A DNA stretch of 5,315 bases. Origin: Campylobacterales bacterium (lineage in GTDB: Bacteria; Campylobacterota; Campylobacteria; Campylobacterales; Nitratiruptoraceae). The translations under genes and the position numbers were made by a program. Positions 1 to 5,315 of this stretch are shown in pieces (the first letter of the stretch is position 1; every line of letters starts with the position of its first letter). The stretch spans positions 1-5,315 of the forward strand of contig JAMOUF010000317.1 of assembly GCA_027068245.1 (NCBI GenBank), written 5' to 3'. The notes under the pieces were generated by a model, which was given only the letters and a program-made list of their open reading frames with translations, did not search any database and had not been told where the DNA came from.

Positions 1-47
1 TCATCCCTTTTTGCGCATCCGCACATCTTGTCCATCTCTATTTTCAT
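1..47 (-). CDS. Small protein with Met-Cys-Gly-Cys motif, N-terminus only (gene runs off the window)
   Basis: An ATG one base after the crcB stop codon opens a minus-strand frame that stays open to the window edge, giving 15 residues: MKIEMDKMCGCAKRD. The closely spaced Cys9 and Cys11 (Cys-Gly-Cys) inside a short charged, signal-less N-terminus suggest a soluble cytoplasmic protein that may bind metal or carry redox-active thiols; that is inference from a very short stretch. A G-rich run (GGGGGG, 59-54) sits six bases upstream of the ATG and could act as a weak ribosome binding site. Otherwise translation would be coupled to crcB termination. Met5 and Met8 are alternative starts with no better upstream signal. 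I vaguely associate such an N-terminus with a small conserved Campylobacterota protein of unknown function, but cannot confirm it from 15 residues. Confidence 0.55.
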   Translation of the reverse strand, partial: MKIEMDKMCGCAKRD

Positions 48-48
48 G

Positions 49-432
49 TTATACCCCCCATAGTTTTTTAGCCAATATTATACCAATAAATGTGGCGCTT
101 ATGCTAAGAGTGACGTTGAGAGCGACGTTTAAAAGAGCCTTTGCATAGACCCCCTGGCTTATCATCAAAAATGTCTCCAGGCTGAAAGTGCTAAATGTGG
201 TAAGAGCGCCCAAAAAGCCCGTTATCAGCATCGCTTTTAGCTGTGGGTTTATGTAGTTGTCGAAATATACGAACAAAACCCCAATCAAAAAGCTTCCAAG
301 CACGTTTACAGTCAGCGTCCCCAAAGGAAAGAGGGAGCCCGTTGATTTTTGTATCCAATATGAGATTACAAACCGGCTTATGGCCCCGAAAAAGCCGCCA
401 ATACCTATAAAAAAAAGCGTAGTAGGGCTCAT
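49..432 (-). CDS. crcB: Fluoride-specific ion channel CrcB/FluC
   Basis: A 127-residue inner-membrane protein of the CrcB/Fluc family, which exports toxic fluoride through dual-topology homodimers. The length matches the family, and four membrane segments are visible at about residues 4-26, 34-57, 66-92 and 99-121. Family signatures are intact: Gly-Gly-Phe-Phe-Gly-Ala with Arg20 in helix 1, GTLTVNVLGSF (38-48) with Asn43, and GFLGALTTFSTFS (72-84), where Phe80 and Phe83 correspond to the phenylalanine pair lining the fluoride path. The TTFSTF region is also the helix break holding the structural sodium ion in solved family members. I chose ATG 432 because it forms an ATGA overlap with the upstream DUF190 gene and begins just before helix 1. 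The frame stays open upstream to 699, but those 89 residues are an antiparallel-free shadow of DUF190 and look non-native. There is no strong ribosome binding site (only GGCGG), so coupling to DUF190 translation is likely. A single copy implies a homodimer. Confidence 0.95.
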   Translation of the reverse strand: MSPTTLFFIGIGGFFGAISRFVISYWIQKSTGSLFPLGTLTVNVLGSFLIGVLFVYFDNYINPQLKAMLITGFLGALTTFSTFSLETFLMISQGVYAKALLNVALNVTLSISATFIGIILAKKLWGV

Positions 433-776
433 CCGCCAAACTTTGGATGTTTGTAGCTTAGAACCTCCACATCCTCCAAAGTCACCAGACCCTCCTGGAT
501 GATAGGCTCCAAAATATTCAAAAAGCCCCGGATTTTGGCCTCGGTGTCTATCATCTCTATCACCAGCGGCAGTTTCTGGCTCAAGGACCAGACGGAGAAA
601 CTCCTTATCTCGCTGTGAGCCCCCATCCCGGCTATGGCTTTGTAGACGGTGGCTCCGGCCAGGCCGTAACTTTTGGCTTTTTTCAGTATCACTTCCCAAA
701 GCAGCGAGTCTTCGTATCTGTCGTCGCTGTCGATGTAGATTTTAAGCTTTTTCCTATCACCTATGTAGCGCCTCAT
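429..776 (-). CDS. DUF190 family PII-like protein
   Basis: A 115-residue soluble protein of the DUF190 family (Pfam PF02641), whose known structures have a PII-like ferredoxin fold that trimerises. The molecular role of the family is not settled; nucleotide or small-ligand sensing is the usual proposal. Recognisable signatures are the central Gly-Leu-Ala-Gly-Ala-Thr-Val segment (38-44) leading into KAIAGMGAHSEI (46-57), then LPLVIEMIDTEAKI (69-82), and GLVTLEDVEVLSY (96-108) near the C-terminus. The start overlaps the trpS stop by 4 nt (ATGA at 776-773) and has its own Shine-Dalgarno GAGGTG at 787-782, five bases upstream. The stop overlaps the crcB start in the same way. DUF190 genes are known to neighbour crcB in many bacteria, which makes a role in regulating or assisting the fluoride channel plausible but unproven. 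It has no signal peptide or membrane segment. Confidence 0.9.
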   Translation of the reverse strand: MRRYIGDRKKLKIYIDSDDRYEDSLLWEVILKKAKSYGLAGATVYKAIAGMGAHSEIRSFSVWSLSQKLPLVIEMIDTEAKIRGFLNILEPIIQEGLVTLEDVEVLSYKHPKFGG

Positions 777-1762
777 CCTTCCACCTCAAATATTGCCCGA
801 TTAACCGCCTCCATCTTTTTGGCAGCCTCCTCTTTGGCCCTTTTCTCACCCTTTTGGATGATATCTTCCACCATCTCATCATCCAAAGAGGCCCTTCTTT
901 GCCTCATAGGCTCCAGCACCTCCTCTATCGAGGCGGCGCACCACTTTTTGCACTCGACGCATCCAATCCCTGCCGTGCGGCACCCCTCTTCAACCTTTTT
1001 TACCACCTCATCCGGACTGAAGGCCTTGTGGTAGTCGTATATGAGGCAGACCTCAGGATTGCCGGGGTCCGTCTTTTTCACCCTCTGGGGGTCCGTTACC
1101 GCGCCTCTTAGCTTTTGCCATACCTCATCTTTCGTATCACTTAGATATATGGCGTTGTTATAACTTTTGCTCATCTTTTTGCCGTCAAGCCCCAAAAGCC
1201 TTGGAGTTGGGCTTAAAATCTCTTTGGGCTCTTTGAATATCGGCTCCTCTTTTTTGTCATAGAGGTGGTGAAAACGCCTCACTATCTCCCTGGCGATTTC
1301 AAGATGAGGTTTTTGGTCCTCGCCTATTGGCACCGCCTCGGCATCGTAGAGGATGATATCGGCAGTCTGTAGAACCGGATAGGTCAAAAAGCCGGCCGTA
1401 TGGATATCTTTGTTTTTTATCTGCTCCAGCTGGTCTTTGTATGTGGGATTTCTCTCCAGCCACCCAAGTGGGGTAATCATATTCAGCAGTAGATAAAGCT
1501 CCGAGTGCTCTTTGATGTGGCTTTGGATGAAGATGACATTGCTATTAGCCTCCACTCCGGCACTCAGCCAGTCCTTTACCAGCTCACGGCTCAGTCTTTT
1601 AAGGTTCAGCTTATCCTCGTAGCTGGTTGACAGGGCGTGCCAGTCGGCCACGAAGAAGTAGCACTCGTTGTTTTTTTGCAGCTCTACCCAGTTTTTCAAA
1701 ACCCCCACATAGTGGCCAAGATGGAGTCTGCCGGTGGGCCTCATACCGCTAACTATTCTCAT
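773..1762 (-). CDS. trpS: Tryptophanyl-tRNA synthetase with predicted [4Fe-4S] cysteine set
   Basis: Class Ic aminoacyl-tRNA synthetase that charges tRNA-Trp with tryptophan using ATP in the cytoplasm. The 329 residues are the usual bacterial length. The Rossmann-fold ATP signatures are HLGH (14-17, the HIGH motif) after SGMRPTGR, and KMSKS (196-200). Asp135 in TYPVLQTAD is the residue position that recognises the indole NH, and PIGEDQKPHLE (145-155) is the conserved active-site and dimer-interface stretch. The C-terminal half carries Cys239, Cys261, Cys268 and Cys271 (spacing C-x21-C-x6-C-x2-C), plus Cys275. This nearly matches the C-x22-C-x6-C-x2-C set that binds a [4Fe-4S] cluster in Thermotoga maritima TrpRS. 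ATG 1762 is preceded by a strong AGGGAGG (1772-1766) and keeps the conserved first strand. The gene overlaps the end of der by 14 nt. Confidence 0.97.
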   Translation of the reverse strand: MRIVSGMRPTGRLHLGHYVGVLKNWVELQKNNECYFFVADWHALSTSYEDKLNLKRLSRELVKDWLSAGVEANSNVIFIQSHIKEHSELYLLLNMITPLGWLERNPTYKDQLEQIKNKDIHTAGFLTYPVLQTADIILYDAEAVPIGEDQKPHLEIAREIVRRFHHLYDKKEEPIFKEPKEILSPTPRLLGLDGKKMSKSYNNAIYLSDTKDEVWQKLRGAVTDPQRVKKTDPGNPEVCLIYDYHKAFSPDEVVKKVEEGCRTAGIGCVECKKWCAASIEEVLEPMRQRRASLDDEMVEDIIQKGEKRAKEEAAKKMEAVNRAIFEVEG

Positions 1763-3137
1763 CTTCCTCCCTTTCCCCTCTCTTTCTTGGAGTAAGTATC
1801 ACTGGCGTTCCTTCTAAATCGAAGTTTTCTCTTAGTTTATTGGTCAAAAACCTTTTGTAACTGAAGTGCAGCCCCTCCGGACGGTTCATGACAAGGGCGA
1901 TTTTAGGCGGCTTGGTATCGTACTGGGTGGCGTAGAGAATCTTTACCGGTTTTCCGTAGTAGCTTGGAATCTGGTGCTGTATCTGGGCCTCTTTGATAAC
2001 CTTGTTGAGTTTCGAGGTTGGCAGCCACTGGCTGTAGTTTTTGTAAACCTTGAGTATCAAATCGTAAAGCCTATCCACCCTTTTTCCCGTTTTGGCGCTT
2101 ACGGTGATGATGGGCGCGAAGCTTAGGTATTTGAATCTGTCCCTGACCTCCTTTACCGCCTCCTCGTAGCTTTTGTTGGCCTGGTCCCATTTGTTCAGCA
2201 CTATTATGGAGCCCAGTTTGTATTTGTCTATATATCCGCCGATTTTTTCGTCCTGCTCGGTGATACCCTCGCTGGCGTCCAGCACCAAAAGGGCGATATC
2301 GGCCTTTTCCAGCATCTTTGTGGTTCTGTTTAGCGCATATTTTTCTATACCTACTATTTTGCCACGCCGTCTTATACCCGCAGTATCGACAAATGTGATG
2401 ATTTTGTCTTTGTATACCGTGCTCTCGTCCACCGTATCTATGGTGGTTCCCGCCACATCACTGACGATGGAGCGCTCCTCTTTCAAAAGGGCGTTCAGCA
2501 AAGAGCTTTTACCCACGTTCACACGCCCCAAAATGGCCACTTTTATCTCGTTGTCGTCCTCCTCTTTCTTCTGCTCCTCATCCTCGATACTTTCGATAAA
2601 GCTGTCGAAATCCAGCTCATCCTCGTCCTCGATTTTCAGCACCTCTTTTTTCTTTGGCAGGCGCCTCTCTATCCAGTCCAAAAGCTTTTTTACTTTTCTG
2701 TTGTGGCTGACGGATATGGGAAATATATCTTTTGAGCCAAATTCCGAAAACTCCCAGGCTCTCTCCTCCTCTTTGTCGTTGTCGATTTTGTTTATCACCA
2801 GAGCCATATCCTTGCCAAGCTTTTGAAGCTCTCTGAAAAACTTTTTATCCTCCTCATCCGGAAGGCTTTTGCCGTCTACCATATAAAGTATGATATCGGC
2901 CTCTTTGGCCGCCTCCAAAGACTTCTCCTTGACCTTGTTGAAAAGCTCGTCTCTCTCTTCAAGCCCTCCCGTATCTATCAGCTCCGCCTCTTTTTCGCCT
3001 ATTTGGACCTCTCTTTTCTTGATGTCCCTGGTGGTTCCGGCCTTTTCGCTTATTATCGCGTCGCGCTGTTTTAGTATCCTGTTGAACAGTGAGCTTTTGC
3101 CCACGTTTGGCTTTCCTATTATCGCTATCTTTTTCAT
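1749..3137 (-). CDS. der: Ribosome biogenesis GTPase Der (EngA)
   Basis: Tandem-domain essential GTPase that binds the large ribosomal subunit precursor and helps its maturation. The 462 residues hold GTPase domain 1 (about 1-165): G1 GKPNVGKS (8-15), G2 TTRD (35-38), G3 DTGG (55-58), G4 NKID (116-119). Domain 2 (about 198-365) has G1 GRVNVGKS (204-211), G2 around Thr231-Thr232, G3 DTAG (251-254) followed by basic IRRRGK, G4 NKWD (315-318) and G5 SAK (347-349). The C-terminal KH-like domain (about 366-450) ends in a basic then acidic tail. Asn11 and Asn207 are the P-loop asparagines linked to potassium-stimulated hydrolysis in this family. The linker between the G domains (about 168-198) is strikingly acidic. 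The ATG overlaps the channel gene's TGA by 4 nt; GAGGG (3145-3141) lies just upstream. All motifs are intact, so it should be functional. Confidence 0.98.
   Translation of the reverse strand: MKKIAIIGKPNVGKSSLFNRILKQRDAIISEKAGTTRDIKKREVQIGEKEAELIDTGGLEERDELFNKVKEKSLEAAKEADIILYMVDGKSLPDEEDKKFFRELQKLGKDMALVINKIDNDKEEERAWEFSEFGSKDIFPISVSHNRKVKKLLDWIERRLPKKKEVLKIEDEDELDFDSFIESIEDEEQKKEEDDNEIKVAILGRVNVGKSSLLNALLKEERSIVSDVAGTTIDTVDESTVYKDKIITFVDTAGIRRRGKIVGIEKYALNRTTKMLEKADIALLVLDASEGITEQDEKIGGYIDKYKLGSIIVLNKWDQANKSYEEAVKEVRDRFKYLSFAPIITVSAKTGKRVDRLYDLILKVYKNYSQWLPTSKLNKVIKEAQIQHQIPSYYGKPVKILYATQYDTKPPKIALVMNRPEGLHFSYKRFLTNKLRENFDLEGTPVILTPRKRGEREEDENS
1766..1772 (-). promoter_or_regulatory. Ribosome binding site of trpS, inside the der coding region
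   Basis: AGGGAGG on the minus strand lies three bases upstream of ATG 1762 and is encoded within the last codons of der, specifying part of its Arg-Gly-Glu-Arg-Glu-Glu tail. It fixes the trpS start and explains how trpS can initiate despite the 14-nt overlap. Confidence 0.7.
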
Positions 3138-5095
3138 ATTCCCTCTGGTAGTTTTTCTATATATATCGATTCGCTTGGAAACGCGAAGTCGCTTCCATGT
3201 TTTTTCACTATATCCATTATCTTCATATTCACATCTTCTCTTATCTCCAGATATCTGGCCCAGTCGGCCGTATTGGTGAAACAGTAGATGAAGATGCTAA
3301 GCTCGCTGGCTCCGAACTCGTCGAAATTCACCAGCAGCGTGGCGTTTTTTGCAATGCCAGGATGAGATTTTAACATATTTCTGATATCTTCTAAAATCCC
3401 TCTCATCTGCTCTTTGGTGGTACCGTAAACCAGACCTATCCTCATTTTTATACGCCTGATGTTTCGTCTGGAGAAGTTCTCTATAGGGTTGTTGGCGATA
3501 TACTGGTTTGGAACGGTAACCAGGGATTTTTCGAAGGTTCTGACCTTTGTGGTCCTAAGACCAATATCTTCCACCGTACCCTCGACGCTTCCCACCTTTA
3601 TCCAGTCGTCGAGTTTGAGCGAGCGGTCCACGAGGATGCTAAGCCCTCCAAAAAGGTTCGAGGCCGTATCTTTGGCAGCCAGCGCGAAGGCCAGACCTCC
3701 AAGTCCCAAAGAGGCTATAAAGGCGCTTACGTTTATGTCCCACTCCTGCAAAATCGACACCAGGCCTATGGAGAAGATAAAAATTTTCAGCGTCTTTATG
3801 AAGAAATTTCCAATCTCCCTGTAAAGTTCCTTGCCAAACTTTCTCGTAAACCTGTAAATGGTCTCGTCCAAAATGTTTACCATATTGTAAAAGAGCCAGA
3901 AAATCACGAAGATTATGAGGCTTTTTATGATTTTTTGCGTTATTGCGTTCTCTATGCCAGATATCTTGAAGGCGAAGTATAGTCCAAGTATGATGAAGGA
4001 GAACTTGAGAGGCCCCTCCAGCAGTTTCAAAATCTTGTCGTCCATCGTGTTTTTCGTAGCTCTTGTAAGCTGCCTTAAAAATGTCAGCACAATCAGGGCG
4101 AAAATCTTTCTAAACACCAAAAAGAGCAGGAAAACCCCAAGAGCCTCGGCGAATTTATAAAGTGGTATGCCGATAATCTCGTTGTTGTTCAAAAAGTCCA
4201 AAATCTCTTTTTTCAGCATCAGCATATATGCGTATTTGGCTCCCAAAACCTTGGTTATACTGTAGTTCAGGGTTATATCGAGAGCTTTGGAGAGGTATGG
4301 GTTGGATGAGTGGGCAGCCGCGAAATCCACTATCTCCTTCGCTATGGCGATGGACTTTTCGGATTTGCTCTTTAGGGCGCCAAAAAACTCTTTGAGCCGC
4401 TCCTTTATTATCTGGTTTACCACCTGCTCTTTTCTCTTTTTCAGATACTCTATCTCTTTTTGGCTCTTTTTTACCAAATCCTCGCGCTGAAGAATTTTGT
4501 ATCTCTCCAGCTCTATGGAGAACTTTTTCAGCCGTTTTTCGTAAAATTCAAGTTTTTTTGTCAGCTGTTGCAGTTTTTTCTCATCCGGATAGAATTTGAT
4601 TTTGGGTAAGAAGGATAAAAGTCTATCGAGCCAGAGTTTATAGTTTTTATCTATTGTTTTGATTGTGTTTCTATTTTTTTCAAAAAGGTGGTAGTAGTAG
4701 CTGTATTCCAGGTTTAGCGTAAGATACTGGGAGCTGTTGGCGTCCACTTCCTCGATATCCTCTTTTATGTCCTCCAGCTGGTTTTTCAAATCCTCGTTCT
4801 TATCTTTCAGTTCGAACTCCCTCATCAGCAAAGAGTTTATTTTCATAAACAAGGAGATGAACTGCTCCTGGTCTTTTACGGTTTTGAAACTCACGTTTGT
4901 TTCACTATTTTGGGATATTATCTGTTTGGTCTTGATGATGAGGGTTTTATCGAGCTGGTAGTTGGGGTCTGATGTATTGAGCTCTTTTAAGAGGTTGTCG
5001 TAAAGAGTCAGATTGAACTCTTTGGCAAGTGTTTCGTTTATATCAGCCCCAAAAAGGGAGCCCAGAAGTATGATGAACGCCAGGATGTTTTTCAT
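3134..5095 (-). CDS. MscS-family mechanosensitive ion channel with signal peptide and periplasmic coiled coil
   Basis: A 653-residue inner-membrane channel of the small-conductance mechanosensitive (MscS) superfamily, expected to open under membrane tension and release solutes on osmotic downshock. Residues 1-17 form a signal peptide ending Leu-Phe-Gly-Ala. Residues about 18-310 are periplasmic, hydrophilic and Lys/Glu/Leu-rich, with likely coiled coils near 92-120 and 172-235. Five membrane helices follow at about 313-340, 363-380, 388-408, 430-450 and 456-476. The last is the pore helix, ASLGLGGLAFALAAKD (461-476), leading into TASNLFGG (477-484). The beta domain follows (LDDWIKVGSVEGTVEDIGLR, 495-514; VTVPNQYIANNPIENFSR, 526-543), then the alpha/beta cytoplasmic domain to the end. 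The architecture recalls the larger MscK/YbdG-like members rather than the roughly 290-residue E. coli MscS. The ATG at 5095 has an AAAGGAG site at 5106-5100. It is the first gene of the operon and its stop overlaps the der start. Ion selectivity cannot be told from sequence. Confidence 0.93.
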   Translation of the reverse strand: MKNILAFIILLGSLFGADINETLAKEFNLTLYDNLLKELNTSDPNYQLDKTLIIKTKQIISQNSETNVSFKTVKDQEQFISLFMKINSLLMREFELKDKNEDLKNQLEDIKEDIEEVDANSSQYLTLNLEYSYYYHLFEKNRNTIKTIDKNYKLWLDRLLSFLPKIKFYPDEKKLQQLTKKLEFYEKRLKKFSIELERYKILQREDLVKKSQKEIEYLKKRKEQVVNQIIKERLKEFFGALKSKSEKSIAIAKEIVDFAAAHSSNPYLSKALDITLNYSITKVLGAKYAYMLMLKKEILDFLNNNEIIGIPLYKFAEALGVFLLFLVFRKIFALIVLTFLRQLTRATKNTMDDKILKLLEGPLKFSFIILGLYFAFKISGIENAITQKIIKSLIIFVIFWLFYNMVNILDETIYRFTRKFGKELYREIGNFFIKTLKIFIFSIGLVSILQEWDINVSAFIASLGLGGLAFALAAKDTASNLFGGLSILVDRSLKLDDWIKVGSVEGTVEDIGLRTTKVRTFEKSLVTVPNQYIANNPIENFSRRNIRRIKMRIGLVYGTTKEQMRGILEDIRNMLKSHPGIAKNATLLVNFDEFGASELSIFIYCFTNTADWARYLEIREDVNMKIMDIVKKHGSDFAFPSESIYIEKLPEGI

Positions 5096-5119
5096 AATGC
5101 TCCTTTAATTTGTTACAAT
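5091..5119 (+). promoter_or_regulatory. Candidate extended -10 promoter for the DUF3108-like gene
   Basis: TGTTACAAT at 5111-5119 matches an extended -10 element (TGn followed by TACAAT at 5114-5119). A weak -35 candidate, TTCATA at 5091-5096 (4 of 6 to TTGACA), sits at 17-bp spacing and overlaps the start codon of the divergent channel gene. Transcription would start near 5126, leaving a leader of about 14 nt that just holds the AGAGGA ribosome binding site. The call rests on consensus matching only. Confidence 0.45.
5100..5106 (-). promoter_or_regulatory. Ribosome binding site of the mscS-family gene
   Basis: AAAGGAG on the minus strand, four bases upstream of ATG 5095, is a near-consensus Shine-Dalgarno sequence. 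It supports this start, which also begins a well-formed signal peptide. Confidence 0.75.
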
Positions 5120-5146
5120 TTTATCAAAAAAGAGGAAATATGAAAC
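5118..5146 (-). promoter_or_regulatory. Candidate extended -10 promoter for the mscS-der-trpS-DUF190-crcB operon
   Basis: Read on the minus strand, TGATAAAAT (5126-5118) matches an extended -10 element (TGn followed by TAAAAT). The -35 position at 17-bp spacing (5146-5141, GTTTCA) is poor, 3 of 6 to TTGACA, so the extended -10 would have to carry the promoter. Start would be near 5111, five bases upstream of the AAAGGAG ribosome binding site. It is the only non-coding room upstream of the operon, but a promoter further right, inside the divergent gene, cannot be excluded. Confidence 0.4.
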
Positions 5147-5315
5147 TATTTTTGCTGTTACTTTTCTCGATTGTATTGAATGCCAAAATGGTAGAGGCGT
5201 ATTACGATGTAAGATATGGGCTTTTTGGCAAAGTGGGGGAGTCGAAAGCCAAACTGGAGCAAAACGCCACCGACTATAAGATAGAAGTGGAGGCGAAAGC
5301 CACGGGTTTTGCCAA
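5140..5315 (+). CDS. Exported DUF3108-like protein, N-terminus only (gene runs off the window)
   Basis: A plus-strand frame open from ATG 5140 to the window end, giving 58 residues. Residues 1-15 (MKLFLLLLFSIVLNA) form a classical signal peptide, probably cleaved after Ala15, so the protein is likely periplasmic or outer-membrane facing. The mature start, with Tyr-Tyr-Asp-Val-Arg-Tyr-Gly, Leu-Phe-Gly-Lys-Val-Gly and later TDYKIEVEAKATGFA (44-58), alternates polar and hydrophobic residues. It resembles the beta-strand opening of DUF3108 proteins (a first strand, an xxxG turn, then a 'Y.i...a.a.G' strand). The DUF3108 call is a pattern resemblance on a fragment and the function of that family is unknown. 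An AGAGGA site (5131-5136) precedes the ATG. It is transcribed divergently from the channel operon across a 44-bp gap. Confidence 0.8.
   Translation, partial: MKLFLLLLFSIVLNAKMVEAYYDVRYGLFGKVGESKAKLEQNATDYKIEVEAKATGFA

Noticed and set aside
433..699. N-terminal extension of the crcB reading frame by 89 residues, which would give a 216-residue protein
   Set aside because: It lies wholly over DUF190 in another frame on the same strand, is rich in Arg, Gly and Ser with no family resemblance, and CrcB proteins start right before helix 1, as at ATG 432.
615..1034. Plus-strand frame of 139 residues over the DUF190 and trpS genes
   Set aside because: It crosses the junction of two well-supported minus-strand genes and shows no recognisable domain or ribosome binding site.
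2173..2826. Long plus-strand frame of 217 residues opposite der
   Set aside because: Its serine- and phenylalanine-rich composition is what the reverse complement of acidic and lysine codons yields; der on the other strand has every GTPase motif intact.
2890..3279. Plus-strand frame of 129 residues with hydrophobic stretches, spanning the der/mscS junction
   Set aside because: The hydrophobic, serine-rich look is a complement artefact of lysine- and glutamate-rich coding sequence, and it overlaps two certain genes.
5096..5139. Possible terminator or operator palindrome in the divergent gap
   Set aside because: I found no convincing inverted repeat; the A/T runs are explained by the two -10 elements and ribosome binding sites.
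1..5315. Mobile elements, CRISPR repeats, tRNA or other RNA genes
   Set aside because: No transposase, terminal repeats, regularly spaced repeats or tRNA-like sequence was seen; coding sequence fills all but about 45 bases of the window.

Overview
The window reads as a piece of chromosome from a Campylobacterota (former Epsilonproteobacteria) bacterium. The family versions, the frequent ATA isoleucine codons, and the very tight gene packing all point that way. A tryptophanyl-tRNA synthetase with an iron-sulfur-type cysteine set fits an anaerobic or microaerophilic, possibly thermophilic, vent-type lineage. The organism call is an inference from protein character, not a database match.

Almost the whole window is one minus-strand operon, transcribed from about 5111 down past position 1. 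In order it holds: a large MscS-family mechanosensitive channel with signal peptide and periplasmic coiled coil (5095-3134), the ribosome-assembly GTPase Der (3137-1749), tryptophanyl-tRNA synthetase TrpS (1762-773), a DUF190 PII-like protein (776-429), the fluoride channel CrcB/FluC (432-49), and the start of a small cysteine-containing protein (47 to beyond 1). Every junction either overlaps (4, 14, 4 and 4 nt) or has a 1-nt gap, so translational coupling is likely throughout and there is no room for internal terminators or a riboswitch.

At the right end a 44-bp divergent intergenic region separates the channel gene from a plus-strand gene (5140 to beyond 5315). That gene encodes an exported protein resembling DUF3108. 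The intergenic region carries good Shine-Dalgarno sequences for both genes and two back-to-back extended -10 elements that overlap by two bases.

Functionally the operon mixes translation housekeeping (Der, TrpS) with membrane ion and osmotic protection (MscS-like channel, fluoride exporter). The points most worth a second look are the predicted [4Fe-4S] site in TrpS, the DUF190-CrcB pair followed by a Cys-x-Cys microprotein, and the interlocked divergent promoter. I see no mobile element, CRISPR array, RNA gene or terminator.
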